The notes: generated from the letters alone by a model not told the origin. DNA of 64,000 bases from Myxococcus eversor (GCF_010894455.1 NZ_JAAIXY010000001.1:434001-498000); one strand, 5' to 3'. Shown: positions 43,009-52,888, numbered from the stretch's first letter. Made by a program: numbers and translations.

Positions 43009-43617
43009 ATGACCATGGAACTGGGGTTGGGCGGCGAGGCTTATGGGTATGGGGACGTCATGGACAAGAAGCCGGCCACATATGCGGACCTGGAGGCGCT
43101 TCCCGAGACGGTGGTCGGGGAGCTCATTGATGGGGTGCTGCACGTCAGCCCTCGGCCAGCGCCGCGGCACGCGCTGGCGGCATTCCGACTGGGGGGAGAG
43201 CTGAGCGGACCGTTCGACCGGGGGCGGGGTGGGCCTGGAGGCTGGCTCATCCTCTTCGAACCGGAGCTTCATCCGTCCGGGGGCAATGTCATCGTCCCAG
43301 ACCTCGCGGGCTGGCGACGTGAGCGGATGCCAGAGCTGCCGCAGACGGTCGGCTTCACGGTCGTCCCGGACTGGGTCTGCGAGGTGCTGTCCCCGTCCAC
43401 GTCGCGGCTGGACCGCTCCTTGAAGCTTCCCCTGTATGCCCGCGAAGGCGTGCGCCATGTCTGGATCATCGATCCGATAGCCCGGACGTTGGAGGTCCAT
43501 CGCCTCGAGGGACGAAGCTACGCCCCGCCCGTCACCCACGAGGCGCACGCGATAGTTCGCGCGGAGCCCTTCGAGGCCTTCGAATTGGAGCTGGGTTTCC
43601 TCTGGGACACGCGGTAG
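43009..43617 (+). CDS. Uma2-family (DUF820) putative nuclease
   Basis: 202 residues from ATG 43009; ATG 43060 (MDKKPATYADLEAL) is an equally likely start since family members usually begin there. PD-(D/E)xK-like core: GELIDGVLHVSPRP, the acidic VPDLAGWRRE, CEVLSPSTSRLDRSLKLPLYA and GVRHVWIIDP. Uma2 proteins are abundant in cyanobacteria, actinobacteria and myxobacteria; nuclease activity is assumed from the fold, biological role unknown. Single gene between argR and the VWA operon, with its own 166-bp upstream region. Confidence 0.86.
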   Translation: MTMELGLGGEAYGYGDVMDKKPATYADLEALPETVVGELIDGVLHVSPRPAPRHALAAFRLGGELSGPFDRGRGGPGGWLILFEPELHPSGGNVIVPDLAGWRRERMPELPQTVGFTVVPDWVCEVLSPSTSRLDRSLKLPLYAREGVRHVWIIDPIARTLEVHRLEGRSYAPPVTHEAHAIVRAEPFEAFELELGFLWDTR

Positions 43618-43717
43618 CCGCGCACCCGGTTACACGGCGGTTACACCTTTCGGACGGTCTCCATCGTTACTGTTCCAAGCGTGCTCTTCAGGGCACTGCC
43701 GCACGAAAGGACTCACG

Positions 43718-44959
43718 ATGAAACCGGCCCTCAAGCTCCCCATCATCCTCGGCTCGGCCGCGGTGCTCGCGCTCTCCGCGCTCCTGTTGGGCAAGCCCGC
43801 GTCCACTCCGCCTCCGCCTTCGCCCGTGGTGGTGTCTCCCTCTCCCGTCGCGGTGGCGCCTCCCGCTCCCGTGGCGGTCCCTCCCGCGAAGCCCGTGCCG
43901 GTGGACGCCTCGGCGCCCGTCATCCAGATTGCCCTGCTGCTGGACACCAGCGGCAGCATGGACGGCCTGCTGGACCAGGCCCGCACGCAGCTGTGGAACA
44001 TCGTGAACCGCTTCGCGCGCGCCCGTCGCGGGGGCGCCGCTCCCCGGCTCGAGCTGGCCCTCTACGCCTACGGCTACGCGGGGGAGGGCGCGGGCGCGAA
44101 TGAGATTCGTCTGCTGACGCCCTTCACCACGGACCTGGATGCCATCTCCGAGCGCCTCTTCGCCCTGCGGACCACCGGCGGCTCCGAGCACTGCGGCGAG
44201 GTCATCCAGGAGGCCACCCAGAAGCTCGCCTGGAGCACGAACCCGGACGCGATGCGGCTCATCTTCATCGCCGGCAACGAGACCTTCACCCAGGGCCCCG
44301 TCGACTTCCGCGAGGCCGTGTCCGCCGCCAGCAAGCAGGGCATCACCGTGAACACCATCCACTGCGGTGACTACGAGCAGGGCATCTCGGACCAGTGGAA
44401 GGCCGCCGCCACGCTCGCCGACGGCAGCTACATGAACATCGACCAGAACCTGAAGGTGGTGGAGCTGGCGGCGCCGCAGGACCAGGAGATTGCAAAGCTG
44501 GGCGAGGAGCTGAACAAGACCTACGTCGTCTATGGCGGCGCCGCGGGCAAGGCGAGCCAGATGCGGCAGCAGGAGCAGGACAGCCTCTCTCGCGGCGTGT
44601 CGGTGCAGAACATGGCGGCGCGCTCGATGGCGAAGTCCTCCGGGAACTACTCCAACGAGAGCTGGGACCTGGTGGACGCGGTGAAGAAGAACAAGCTGGA
44701 CCTGAGCGCCGTCGCCGCTGACGACCTGCCCGAGCCGATGCGCAACCTGGACGGCGAGGGGCGCAAGGCGTGGCTGGAGGCTCGGGAGAAGGAGCGTGCG
44801 GCGCTCCAGCAGCGCATCCAGGACCTTGGCAAGGCGCGCCAGCAGTTCCTCGCGGATGCGCGCAAGCAGAACCCCACGAAGGAGGATGACACGCTGGATG
44901 GCGTCATCGGCCAGGTGGTGAGCCGCGAGGCGGCGAAGCGTCAGTTCACCTTGGAGTAG
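43718..44959 (+). CDS. Exported VWA-domain protein
   Basis: 413 residues. N-terminal signal or anchor (residues 7-25), a Pro-rich linker (about 30-65), then a VWA domain with a complete MIDAS: LLLDTSGSMDG, TTGGSEHCGEV (Thr ligand) and FIAGNETFTQG (Asp replaced by Asn/Glu in the third motif). The C-terminal ~140 residues are charged and helical (ALQQRIQDLGKARQQFLADA). It is 9 bp from a response regulator gene, which is itself coupled to a sensor kinase, so it may report a periplasmic or metal-dependent adhesion signal to that pair. Ligand unknown. Confidence 0.82.
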   Translation: MKPALKLPIILGSAAVLALSALLLGKPASTPPPPSPVVVSPSPVAVAPPAPVAVPPAKPVPVDASAPVIQIALLLDTSGSMDGLLDQARTQLWNIVNRFARARRGGAAPRLELALYAYGYAGEGAGANEIRLLTPFTTDLDAISERLFALRTTGGSEHCGEVIQEATQKLAWSTNPDAMRLIFIAGNETFTQGPVDFREAVSAASKQGITVNTIHCGDYEQGISDQWKAAATLADGSYMNIDQNLKVVELAAPQDQEIAKLGEELNKTYVVYGGAAGKASQMRQQEQDSLSRGVSVQNMAARSMAKSSGNYSNESWDLVDAVKKNKLDLSAVAADDLPEPMRNLDGEGRKAWLEAREKERAALQQRIQDLGKARQQFLADARKQNPTKEDDTLDGVIGQVVSREAAKRQFTLE

Positions 44960-44968
44960 GATGCCGTC

Positions 44969-45676
44969 ATGGCCGCGCGCCGAGTGCTCGTCGTCGAGGA
45001 TGACCCCGCCATCCGGCGCGGAATCGTGGATGCGCTTCGCTTCGAGGGCTACGAGGTCCTCGAAGCGGGCGTGCGTGAGGAAGGCCAGCGACTGGCGGAG
45101 CGCACGCTGGTGGACCTGGTGCTGCTGGACCTGGTGCTCCCGGACGGTGACGGGTTGGACCTGCTCCGGGCCGTGCGCAAGAGCCGGCCGACGCTGCCCG
45201 TCATCATCCTCACCGCCCGGGGCCAGGAGGAGGACCGGGTGATGGGGCTGAAGCTCGGCGCGGACGACTACGTGGTGAAACCCTTCTCGGTGCGCGAACT
45301 GCTGGCCCGGGCGGGCGCGGTGCTCCGGCGTTCGGCGGAGCGGCCCCAGGGTGCCCCCCGCGTGGACTTCCCAGGAGGCCACTTCGTGGTGGAGCGCCGT
45401 GAGCTGAGCTTCGACGACGGCTCCCGGACGGACCTCTCCGAGCGCGAGGCCGAGGCGCTGCGCTACCTGGGGGAGAACGCCGGGCGGGCCGTCTCCCGGG
45501 AGGAACTGCTGGAACGCGTGTGGCATCTGCCCGCGAGGAGCGTGCAGACGCGCACGGTGGACATGACGATGGCGCGCCTGCGGGAGAAGCTGCGCGACGA
45601 TTCCGCGGAGCCCCGCGTCATCCTCACGGTGCGCGGCAAGGGCTACATGTTCTCCGTGCCGGGCGGCCCGAGATGA
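44969..45676 (+). CDS. OmpR-family response regulator
   Basis: 235 residues. Receiver domain 1-120 with acidic pocket VEDDPA, phosphoacceptor Asp54 (VLLDLVLPDGDG), Thr in LTARGQ and Lys in YVVKPF; all functional residues present. Winged-helix DNA-binding domain about 135-230 (LSEREAEALRYLGENAGRAV, RTVDMTMARLREKL). Activates or represses targets when phosphorylated by the histidine kinase encoded next, whose ATG overlaps its stop by four bases. The exported VWA gene upstream is probably in the same operon and may be part of the signal. Confidence 0.94.
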   Translation: MAARRVLVVEDDPAIRRGIVDALRFEGYEVLEAGVREEGQRLAERTLVDLVLLDLVLPDGDGLDLLRAVRKSRPTLPVIILTARGQEEDRVMGLKLGADDYVVKPFSVRELLARAGAVLRRSAERPQGAPRVDFPGGHFVVERRELSFDDGSRTDLSEREAEALRYLGENAGRAVSREELLERVWHLPARSVQTRTVDMTMARLREKLRDDSAEPRVILTVRGKGYMFSVPGGPR

Positions 45677-47427
45677 TTCGCTCCTGGCGTGTCTGGCTCG
45701 CGGTGAGCGCCTGTCTGCTTCTCGCGCTGGCCGGCGTGGTGTGGCTGTCTGTCTTCGCCCTGCGGTTGGACCGCGCGGACCGTCAGGCGCGTGAGAGCGC
45801 GGGGCGAGAGGAGAACGTGCGGCTGGCCCTGTGGCGGCTCGACTCGGAGCTGCTGCCGCTGGTGGCTCGGGAGAGCGCGGTGGCGGTGGAGGCCTATGCG
45901 GCCGTGGCCCCCGCGCGCGGCGTCCTGGATGCGGAGCGGCGCCCTCTGCCCGAGGGCCATGCCTGGGTGGCCTCGCCGCTGCTCGCGGGTCCCCCGGAGC
46001 ATGTCCTGCTGCACTTCCAGATGGGCCCCGACGGAGCGGTGTCCTCGCCCCAGGTGGTGGTGCCCGCGCTGCGAACCCCGTCCCTCCCTCGCCCCGGAGT
46101 GGATGAGGAGGTCCTTCGCGAGCGGCTGGAGCAGGTGTCGCGCCTGCTGCGGGACGCTCGCGTGGGGGAGGCGCTGGCGAGGCGCGTTCCCACTCCGTCC
46201 GTCCCCATGTCGCGGCGGGGGGCTGGTATCAAGCTGGCGGACGCGCTCCAGTGGACGAAGAACGCGAGCGAGTTCGATGCGCGCTCCCGCAGCGCCCGCC
46301 AGGCCGCGAGTCAGAACGTCGTGGGCTACGGCAAGGTGGCGCCCTTGGAGCAGGCCCTCGCCCGGGAAGTCGTCGAGGAGATGCGGGCCATCTGGGTGGG
46401 AGACGCGTTGCTGCTCGGTCGGCGCGTCCAGGTGGACGGGCAGGACTACATCCAGGGCTGCTGGCTGGACTGGCCCTCGCTCCGGCGATGGCTCCAGGGG
46501 AAGGTGGAGGACCTGCTGCCGGGCGCGACGCTGGAGCCCGTGAAGGACGCGGGGGCGGTGAAGGGAGAGGGACGGATGCTGGCGTCGCTGCCGGTGCGGC
46601 TGGTGCCGGGCGCGGCTCCGAGCGAGGAGGGCTCGTCGGGGGCGCTGTCGTCCCTGCCCCTGGTGTTGATGGTGGCGTGGAGCGGCGTGGCGCTCGCGGG
46701 CGTGGCCGTGGTGGCGCTCCTGGGCGGGGTGATGTCGCTCAGCGAGCGCCGGGGCGCGTTCGTCTCGGCCGTGACGCACGAGCTGCGCACGCCGCTGACG
46801 ACGTTCCGGATGTACACGGAGATGCTGTCGGCGGGGATGGTGCCGGACGCGGAGCGCCGCCAGGAGTACTTCGACATCCTCCACCGGGAGGCGGAGCGGC
46901 TGAGTCACCTGGTGGAGAACGTGCTCGCCTATGCGCGAATCGAGCGGGGACGGACTCCCGCGCGACTGGTGCGCGTGGAGGTGGGCGCGCTGCTCTCCCG
47001 GATGGAGGAGCGGCTCTCCGAGCGCGCGCTCCAGGCGGGCCTCTCCCTCCACGTCGAGGTGCCTCCGGGCGTGGCCGTGCTCACGGACCCGTCCGCGGTG
47101 GAGCAGGTGCTCTTCAACCTCGTGGACAACGCAGCGAAGTACGCGGCGGGCGCGGCGGACAAGCGCCTCCATGTGGAGCTGGAGCGGCGCGGCAGGAGCG
47201 TGGGGCTGGCGGTGAGGGACCACGGCCCCGGGGTGGACGCAGCCACCGCGCGCAAGCTCTTCGAGCCGTTCTCCAAATCCGTGCAGACCGCGGCGAAGTC
47301 CGCGCCCGGCGTGGGGTTGGGCCTGGCGCTGTGCCGTCGCCTCGCCAGGAGCATGCGCGCGGACCTGCGCTACGAGCGGGTGCGTGGAGGCGGTGCGCGC
47401 TTCGTCCTCTGGCTGCCCACCGTCTGA
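45673..47427 (+). CDS. Membrane sensor histidine kinase
   Basis: 584 residues from ATG 45673. Membrane helix about 8-28, a large periplasmic sensor region of about 300 residues without recognised fold, a second membrane helix about 330-353, then HisKA with phosphoacceptor His in VTHELRTPLTTFR and a HATPase domain: N-box NLVDNAAKYA, G1 DHGPGV, LFEPFSKS and G2 GVGLGLALCRRL. Complete and probably active. Translationally coupled to the response regulator. The periplasmic region is long compared with most two-component sensors, so it may bind a protein such as the VWA product. Confidence 0.93.
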   Translation: MIRSWRVWLAVSACLLLALAGVVWLSVFALRLDRADRQARESAGREENVRLALWRLDSELLPLVARESAVAVEAYAAVAPARGVLDAERRPLPEGHAWVASPLLAGPPEHVLLHFQMGPDGAVSSPQVVVPALRTPSLPRPGVDEEVLRERLEQVSRLLRDARVGEALARRVPTPSVPMSRRGAGIKLADALQWTKNASEFDARSRSARQAASQNVVGYGKVAPLEQALAREVVEEMRAIWVGDALLLGRRVQVDGQDYIQGCWLDWPSLRRWLQGKVEDLLPGATLEPVKDAGAVKGEGRMLASLPVRLVPGAAPSEEGSSGALSSLPLVLMVAWSGVALAGVAVVALLGGVMSLSERRGAFVSAVTHELRTPLTTFRMYTEMLSAGMVPDAERRQEYFDILHREAERLSHLVENVLAYARIERGRTPARLVRVEVGALLSRMEERLSERALQAGLSLHVEVPPGVAVLTDPSAVEQVLFNLVDNAAKYAAGAADKRLHVELERRGRSVGLAVRDHGPGVDAATARKLFEPFSKSVQTAAKSAPGVGLGLALCRRLARSMRADLRYERVRGGGARFVLWLPTV

Positions 47428-47822
47428 CGTCCGTCGGGACTCACCTTCAGCCCGGAAAGTCGCGCGCCTGCTGCCCGGGCGACGGCCTCCCGTGCCCGCA
47501 GTGCCGCCCGCATGGGCCGCCCGCATGGCGTGTCGCCTGGCGAGCAGGGCTGCCTGGCGCAGACAACCCGACGTCTCGCTCCGCGAACGTACTCCAGTGG
47601 TCCCTGGGGATGTGGAAAAGCGAGAAATTCAAGAAATAGCAGTGGGGTTGCGTTGCGCGAGGCCACCCTGGGAGCGCAGGTTGGGTAATCCCACCGGGCA
47701 GGGAATTGTCGGCATTCACGAAAAACAATTCTTTGTTCTCAAGATTCGCGGGGGAACTCGTTCGAAATCGTAGGCAGGCGTGGCGAAGCGACTCGATGGG
47801 ATGTGAGACCCAGGAGGACACC
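47428..47822. other. Intergenic region before the sigma factor
   Basis: 395 bp without a convincing gene. The last 200 bp are AT-richer than their surroundings (runs such as AAAAACAATTCTTTG), as expected for a promoter region, but I could not settle on a -35/-10 pair. Confidence 0.45.
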
Positions 47823-48380
47823 ATGGGCATGTCGGAGATGACATCGCTGCTGGACGGCGCTCGCAACGGGAACGCGGAGGCTCGGGACGCCCTGAGGTGG
47901 GTGGCGTACCAGGAGCTGCGGGAGATGACGCATTCGGACATGAATGGCGAGTCACCGCGCCTCTCCACGGGCCCGACGATGCTCCTGCGCGACATCTGGG
48001 GGCGCCTGTCGGGGGACGTCCTGGACGCGGACCGGCGACGGCACTTCATGGGCGCGGGTGCCCAGGCGATGCGCCGGGTGCTGGTGGAGGGCGTGCGGGT
48101 GCGCAATGCGCGCCGGAGCGCCGCGCGCCGCGAGCCGTTGTACCTGCGCGACGAGGTCTTCGAGTTTCCGGTCGGCGTCGAAATCGACGTCCTGGAGCTG
48201 GAGCGGGTGCTGGTGGAGCTGGAGGCGTTCAAGCCCCGGCTGGCCCGCGTCGTCGAGCTTCGCTACTTCGCGGGCCTGGGCATCCAGGAGACCGCGGCGG
48301 TGCTGGGCGTGGTCCCCGCCACCGTCCGACGCGACTGGACCTTTGCTCGCGGTGACTTGTGCGAGCGCGTGGGCCACTGA
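47823..48380 (+). CDS. Sigma-70-family factor, TIGR02999-like
   Basis: 185 residues from ATG 47823 (AGGAGG five bases upstream). Region 2 equivalents: LLDGARNGNAEARDALRWVA and the AGAQAMRRVLVEGVRVRNAR stretch; region 4 helix-turn-helix FAGLGIQETAAVLGVVPATV then RRDW. This pattern is that of the ECF-like TIGR02999/sigma-70_X6 group found in planctomycetes and myxobacteria. No anti-sigma gene is adjacent. It sits 270 bp upstream of a four-gene exported-protein cluster that it may control; no shared promoter motif was identified by eye. Confidence 0.88.
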   Translation: MGMSEMTSLLDGARNGNAEARDALRWVAYQELREMTHSDMNGESPRLSTGPTMLLRDIWGRLSGDVLDADRRRHFMGAGAQAMRRVLVEGVRVRNARRSAARREPLYLRDEVFEFPVGVEIDVLELERVLVELEAFKPRLARVVELRYFAGLGIQETAAVLGVVPATVRRDWTFARGDLCERVGH

Positions 48381-48650
48381 TTCCCTGAAGCGCTGAGTCG
48401 TCCCCGGCCGAGTCCGGGCCTCGAACCCTCGAGGCCTCGGGCTCGTTCGTCGTTTCGTGGCCCACGGGCAGTGTCGCGTGGAGGCTGTTGCCTCGCAGGC
48501 AACGCTCCTGGGCGCCGTGTTGCTCCCGGGTCCTCGCCTGGCGCGCTCGTCTCCTCCCGTCCCCGAGTGAGCAGCGCGCGGCACAGCGTGTGCTCTGTGG
48601 CTGCGCGGGCCGAGCCCGAAGCCGGCCCCACACCAAGGACGAAGCTGCAT

Positions 48651-50840
48651 ATGACCAAGGGGAAGAGAGTGGGTCTGTTGGGGAGCCCGCTGCGTTGGGC
48701 CGGACTGTCCGTGACGATGCTGGCGGCGCCCGCGAGTGTCGCGGCGCCGTGCACGACGCCGGTGCTGGAGCAGTGCGCGAACGTGGACTACCGCTCGAGC
48801 AGTTGCGGGAAGTCCTTCGACGCGTACTGCCAGGACCTCACGGAGACGGCGTGGAAGGCGCGCTGGGAGCAGTCGCCCAAGAAGGTCGCGCTGTTGCCGG
48901 ATGCGCTCGGTGGCAAGACGGCGACGGTGGGCACGCAGCCCGTCACGCTGGGCGTCACCAACTTCAGCGGCATGGACCAGAGCCTCGCGGGCCAGGTGCT
49001 CAAGGGCCAGGTGCTCTACCGCAAGCGGCTGGAGAACCTGACGAAGGCGGAGAAGGCGTACCTCACCCAACTGGAGGCCTGGGACAAGAACGGCACGCAG
49101 CTCACCTCGTGCCAGGAGTTCGTGGACGAGAAGTACCTCGGCTACAGCCGCTTCGAGCGGCTGGCGGGTCAGTACGGTGACGACTACCGGGCGCTCTTCA
49201 CCGCGGCGTACGGCGCGAACGGCATCGCGAACCGCACGCTGTACAGCAAGGACCAGAAGAAGCTGGCGCCCATCTGGGCGGACCAGATGGTGGCGAAGAA
49301 CGCGTACTTCGAGTTCTCGCCGGGCCCGTACCCCGATGGTGTCGGCGGCTACAAGTTCACCAGCGAGGCCGCGTCCCTGGCCAACAACGAGCAGGCCCGC
49401 AAGTGGGCCACGCCGACGGACGCCTGGCACGAGGCGATGAGCAAGCAGCTCAGCAAGACCGCCGACGACGTGCTCACCGTGCGCCAGGAGGAGCAGGAGG
49501 TCTTCACCGCCCTGCTGCGCCAGCGCGAGGCCGTCTACGCCGAGTGGCAGCAGGCCGCCGCCCTCTACAAGCGGCAGGACCGGGACCCGAAGGAGCTGAA
49601 CAACGCCGCGGGCGAGCATCTCTACGTGCTCGACAAGGCCATCGAGGAGCGGCTGGTGCAGGCCCAGGAGAAGGGCTGCCTCGACAGCTCGAAGGCGACG
49701 TCCTGCGACTGGAGCCCGCGCCGCTACAAGGGGCAGCTCGACGCCGCCATGGGGCCGCGCCGCGCCGCGGACCTGCAGGCCTGTCTGAACCTGACGGGCA
49801 ACGACTTCAGCGAGAAGAGCTTCGTTCGCAACGCGAACCTGCTGAAGATCTCCGCGCTGAAGGAGAAGGACTACACGCTCAACTCCACGCTGCTCACCCA
49901 GTACCTGAGCATCTACGGCCAGTACATCGCGAAGCTGGACGCTCCGGTGGAGCCGTCCACGGGCCTGGTGCGCCACGGCGGTGAGCACGGCGACAGTGGC
50001 TCCTCCGGCGACAGCACGTTCGGCGGTGGCTACGACTACAAGGCGGGCTGGGAAGTCACCGCGCCCGGCGGCGACCTGAAGGCGAAGGGGTTCGGCCTGA
50101 CGGGGCCGTGGTGCGACTACAACGCGCGGGTCTACGCGGAGTTCAACGCGTCCGCGAACGTGTTCGGCTCCCCGCGGTTCGAGGTGGTCCACGTCGCCGG
50201 CGAGGCGGGCACCGAGGGCAACGGCATCCGGCTGAAGCTGGACGCTCGCGTGCTGACCCTCTCCGTCTACAGCCACGACCGGAACTACCCGCTGCGCATG
50301 ACCTTCGCGGAGGACAAGCCCTTCTACAAGAGCGACGCGGCCAAGGCCTCCACCACCTTCATGGTGTGGTTCATCCCCGTCACCATTTCGGGCGGCGTCT
50401 CCGCCGAGACGGGCGTCAAGATCTCCCTCGGTGGCGCCATCACCCGTGACTGCGCGGCGGACCTGCTGGGCGTGGACATCTTCGGCATCATCACCCCGTA
50501 CCTCACCGCGAACGGCTTCGCGTCGGTGGGTATCGGCATCCCGGGGCTCCAGGCGGCCGTGCGCGGCGAGGTGACCATCACCCGCGTGAATCTGCCGCTG
50601 TACAGCGATGTCGGCATCTACCTGAGCTCGCCCTCGCACCCGACGAACCCGAACACGCTGTTCCTGCGGCTCACGTCGAAGCTCGACATCGAGGCGCGCT
50701 TCCTGGACGGCCGCATCATGCTCTTCGCCGAGCTGGGGCCCCTGTCCGCGGAGTTCCCCGTCTTCACGTGGAGCGGGTTCGGCATCAAGCACAACATCTA
50801 CACGCAGCAAGTGACCGTGCCGATGGCCCAGATTTTCTAG
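48651..50840 (+). CDS. Large exported protein, unknown function
   Basis: 729 residues with a signal peptide (about 1-32, cleavage after SVAA). The mature N-terminus is Cys-rich (APCTTPVLEQCANVDYRSSS), followed by a long helical, charged region (about 120-430) and a Gly/Ser break (HGDSGSSGDSTFGGGYDYK). The last ~230 residues are beta-rich and amphipathic (EFNASANVFGSPRFEVVHVA, VWFIPVTISGGVSAETGVKI), ending in Phe. No family recognised. First of a co-directional group with a vitellogenin-like protein and two more exported proteins; a clear terminator hairpin follows, so it may be transcribed alone as well. Confidence 0.72.
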   Translation: MTKGKRVGLLGSPLRWAGLSVTMLAAPASVAAPCTTPVLEQCANVDYRSSSCGKSFDAYCQDLTETAWKARWEQSPKKVALLPDALGGKTATVGTQPVTLGVTNFSGMDQSLAGQVLKGQVLYRKRLENLTKAEKAYLTQLEAWDKNGTQLTSCQEFVDEKYLGYSRFERLAGQYGDDYRALFTAAYGANGIANRTLYSKDQKKLAPIWADQMVAKNAYFEFSPGPYPDGVGGYKFTSEAASLANNEQARKWATPTDAWHEAMSKQLSKTADDVLTVRQEEQEVFTALLRQREAVYAEWQQAAALYKRQDRDPKELNNAAGEHLYVLDKAIEERLVQAQEKGCLDSSKATSCDWSPRRYKGQLDAAMGPRRAADLQACLNLTGNDFSEKSFVRNANLLKISALKEKDYTLNSTLLTQYLSIYGQYIAKLDAPVEPSTGLVRHGGEHGDSGSSGDSTFGGGYDYKAGWEVTAPGGDLKAKGFGLTGPWCDYNARVYAEFNASANVFGSPRFEVVHVAGEAGTEGNGIRLKLDARVLTLSVYSHDRNYPLRMTFAEDKPFYKSDAAKASTTFMVWFIPVTISGGVSAETGVKISLGGAITRDCAADLLGVDIFGIITPYLTANGFASVGIGIPGLQAAVRGEVTITRVNLPLYSDVGIYLSSPSHPTNPNTLFLRLTSKLDIEARFLDGRIMLFAELGPLSAEFPVFTWSGFGIKHNIYTQQVTVPMAQIF

Positions 50841-50860
50841 CCACCCGCGCAGGTCCAGAA

Positions 50861-50890
50861 GCCGGCTCCTCCCATCGAGGCGGAGCCGGC
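50861..50890 (+). terminator. Hairpin after the large exported protein
   Basis: GCCGGCTCC pairs perfectly with GGAGCCGGC over a 12-nt loop, followed by the pyrimidine run CTCTCTTCC; 21 bp after the stop codon. Confidence 0.7.
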
Positions 50891-50971
50891 CTCTCTTCCG
50901 CCACCCCGATGCAGATGTGTCGGGGTGGCCCCTTCCCAAGTCCTCTTCCGTTCCGATTCCTGGAGTCCGTC

Positions 50972-52888
50972 ATGCGTCGCCAGAGGTTCGCCGTCCGCAC
51001 GGCCGTGCTGTCCACCCTGCTGCTCACCGGCTCGCTGTCCGCCTGGTACTTCACGCGCCCCACCGCGGCGGTCGCCGACCCCTCGGCCGTCGTGAGCGAC
51101 TCGCGGCTGCCCCTGTACCAGTGGACGCTGGGCGAGGAGCGCGTCTATCGCCTCGTCTGGGACGACCTCCAGCGCGTGTCTCTGCCCCTGGCCACCGCCG
51201 GCGAGTCCACGACGATTGACGGCACGCTGCACCTGGAGGGCTCGCTGGCGCTCCAGGCGTTGGAGGTGCGCCCCACCGGTACGCGGCTGCGCCTGACGCT
51301 GAAGTCGCTGGAGCGGCACGAGGCCATGTTGTCGGGCCAGCCGCTCCTCCCCGACGCCGCCACCTTGGCGGCGCACCTTCCCCAGTCCGCCTCCGCGTGG
51401 GTGGAGCTGGACGCCCGGGGCGCGCTCCTGGCCGTGCGCTACTCGGAAGCAGAGCCGCCCATGTTCCGTCAGCTCACGCAGACGCTGGCGGCCGAGATGT
51501 TCCCCACCGAGCTGAAGGATGCCTCCGAGTGGAACGCCCTCGAGGCCACCCAGACGGGCGACGTGGAGGCCAGCTTCCGCTTCGAGGGCGATGGGGACGC
51601 GAGGCTGACGCGCCGTCGCTCGCGCTACCAGAAGCTGCGTGCCGCGGGCGGGGCCGCGCCCTTCCAGCAGGACCTCAGCTCGCTCACGCGCTTCGAGCGC
51701 ACCCCGGACGGGCGGCTGGCGGGCGTGTTCCACGACGAGTCCCTGGACGCCTCGCGCTCCGACGGCGGCGCGCTGATGTCGCGGCGGATGCGGCTGCGCG
51801 TGGAGTTCGCCTCCCGCGAGCTCAAGCCGCTCGTCGCGACCAGCGAGGTCAAGTCCATCATCCGCCAGCCCGCGCAGATTGCATTCGAGGGAGACCCCGA
51901 GGTCGCGCTGCTGCGCAGCCAGGCCGATGGGATGACCATCGACCGCGTGCTCCAGGTGCTCTCCACCGCCACGAGCCCGGAGGCCATCGCGGGCCTGGAC
52001 GGCTTCGTGCGCCGCGCCATCGCCGCGCTCAAACTGGAGCCCGAGCGCACGCGGGAGCTGTCGGGCGCTTTCCTGCGCAAGGGCGCGTCGCCCGGGCTGC
52101 GCGAGCTGACCATGGACATCCTGGCCGGGGCTGGCCATGCCGAGGCGCAGGCCACGATGCGCGAGCTGCTCCAGTCGCCGGTGGCCCGCGAGCACGAGGC
52201 TGCCTTCGGGTTCATGGTGCAGCGCGCCGGCTTCCTCAAGGAGCCCGAGCCGGAGACGGGGCGGATGCTCACGGCGATGCACGCCCAGGCCCGAGCGGCG
52301 AACGACGTGGGCACGGAGCGGGCGTCCCTGTACGCCCTGGGCGGCGTCGTCTCGCACCTGCCCGAGGGCGACCCGGAGGTGGCGACGTACATGCGCCCGC
52401 TGGAGGACGCGCTGCGCGATGCCCGCGATGACGAGGAGCGCCTGCATGCGCTGCGCGCGCTGGGCAACACCGGCCAGGAGTCCGTGCTGGACCAGGCGGG
52501 GCCCCACCTCCGCGCGGACTCGGCGGAGGTGCGCGCCGCCGCGGCGGGCTCACTGCGCAAGGCGCCGCAGGAAGTGGCCACCCGCATGTTGCTGGACTCG
52601 CTCGGCTTCGAGAAGGAGCGCGTCGTCCAGGCCGCGCTGCTCGACGCGCTGGATGCGCGCACGCTGGACGCGGCGGACCTGGAGCGACTGCGGGCCTGGG
52701 TCGTCTCCGGCCAGCTCGCATCCGGCGCGGAGTCCACGCTCCTGAACGTCATCACCCACCGGCTCGACGGCAGCGCGCCCATCTACCAGATGCTCCAGGC
52801 CCTCGCGCTGCGCCCGGGACAGCAGTCCTCCGTGCGCGCCCGCATCATGTCCTTGATGGCCCAGTCCTCCGCGCAGCGTGACGGCTGA
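50972..52888 (+). CDS. Exported vitellogenin-N-like/HEAT-repeat protein
   Basis: 638 residues with an N-terminal signal or anchor (about 8-26). Residues about 45-330 are beta-rich and open with LPLYQWTLGEERVYRLVWDD and GSLALQALEVRPTGTRLRLT; residues about 330-635 are regular helical pairs (HEAT-like), e.g. AIAGLDGFVRRAIAALKLEP, LRELTMDILAGAGHAEAQAT and ESVLDQAGPHLRADSAEVRA. A beta-barrel followed by a helical superhelix is the plan of the lipoprotein N-terminal domain of vitellogenin and MTP, which bind lipid in animals. I infer a similar fold; lipid binding is not shown. Middle of a four-gene exported cluster. Confidence 0.7.
   Translation: MRRQRFAVRTAVLSTLLLTGSLSAWYFTRPTAAVADPSAVVSDSRLPLYQWTLGEERVYRLVWDDLQRVSLPLATAGESTTIDGTLHLEGSLALQALEVRPTGTRLRLTLKSLERHEAMLSGQPLLPDAATLAAHLPQSASAWVELDARGALLAVRYSEAEPPMFRQLTQTLAAEMFPTELKDASEWNALEATQTGDVEASFRFEGDGDARLTRRRSRYQKLRAAGGAAPFQQDLSSLTRFERTPDGRLAGVFHDESLDASRSDGGALMSRRMRLRVEFASRELKPLVATSEVKSIIRQPAQIAFEGDPEVALLRSQADGMTIDRVLQVLSTATSPEAIAGLDGFVRRAIAALKLEPERTRELSGAFLRKGASPGLRELTMDILAGAGHAEAQATMRELLQSPVAREHEAAFGFMVQRAGFLKEPEPETGRMLTAMHAQARAANDVGTERASLYALGGVVSHLPEGDPEVATYMRPLEDALRDARDDEERLHALRALGNTGQESVLDQAGPHLRADSAEVRAAAAGSLRKAPQEVATRMLLDSLGFEKERVVQAALLDALDARTLDAADLERLRAWVVSGQLASGAESTLLNVITHRLDGSAPIYQMLQALALRPGQQSSVRARIMSLMAQSSAQRDG

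Noticed and set aside
47952..50939. 995-codon frame on the minus strand
   Set aside because: It spans the sigma factor, the intergenic gap and the whole exported-protein gene on the other strand, and shows only Arg/Val/Gln-rich shadow composition.
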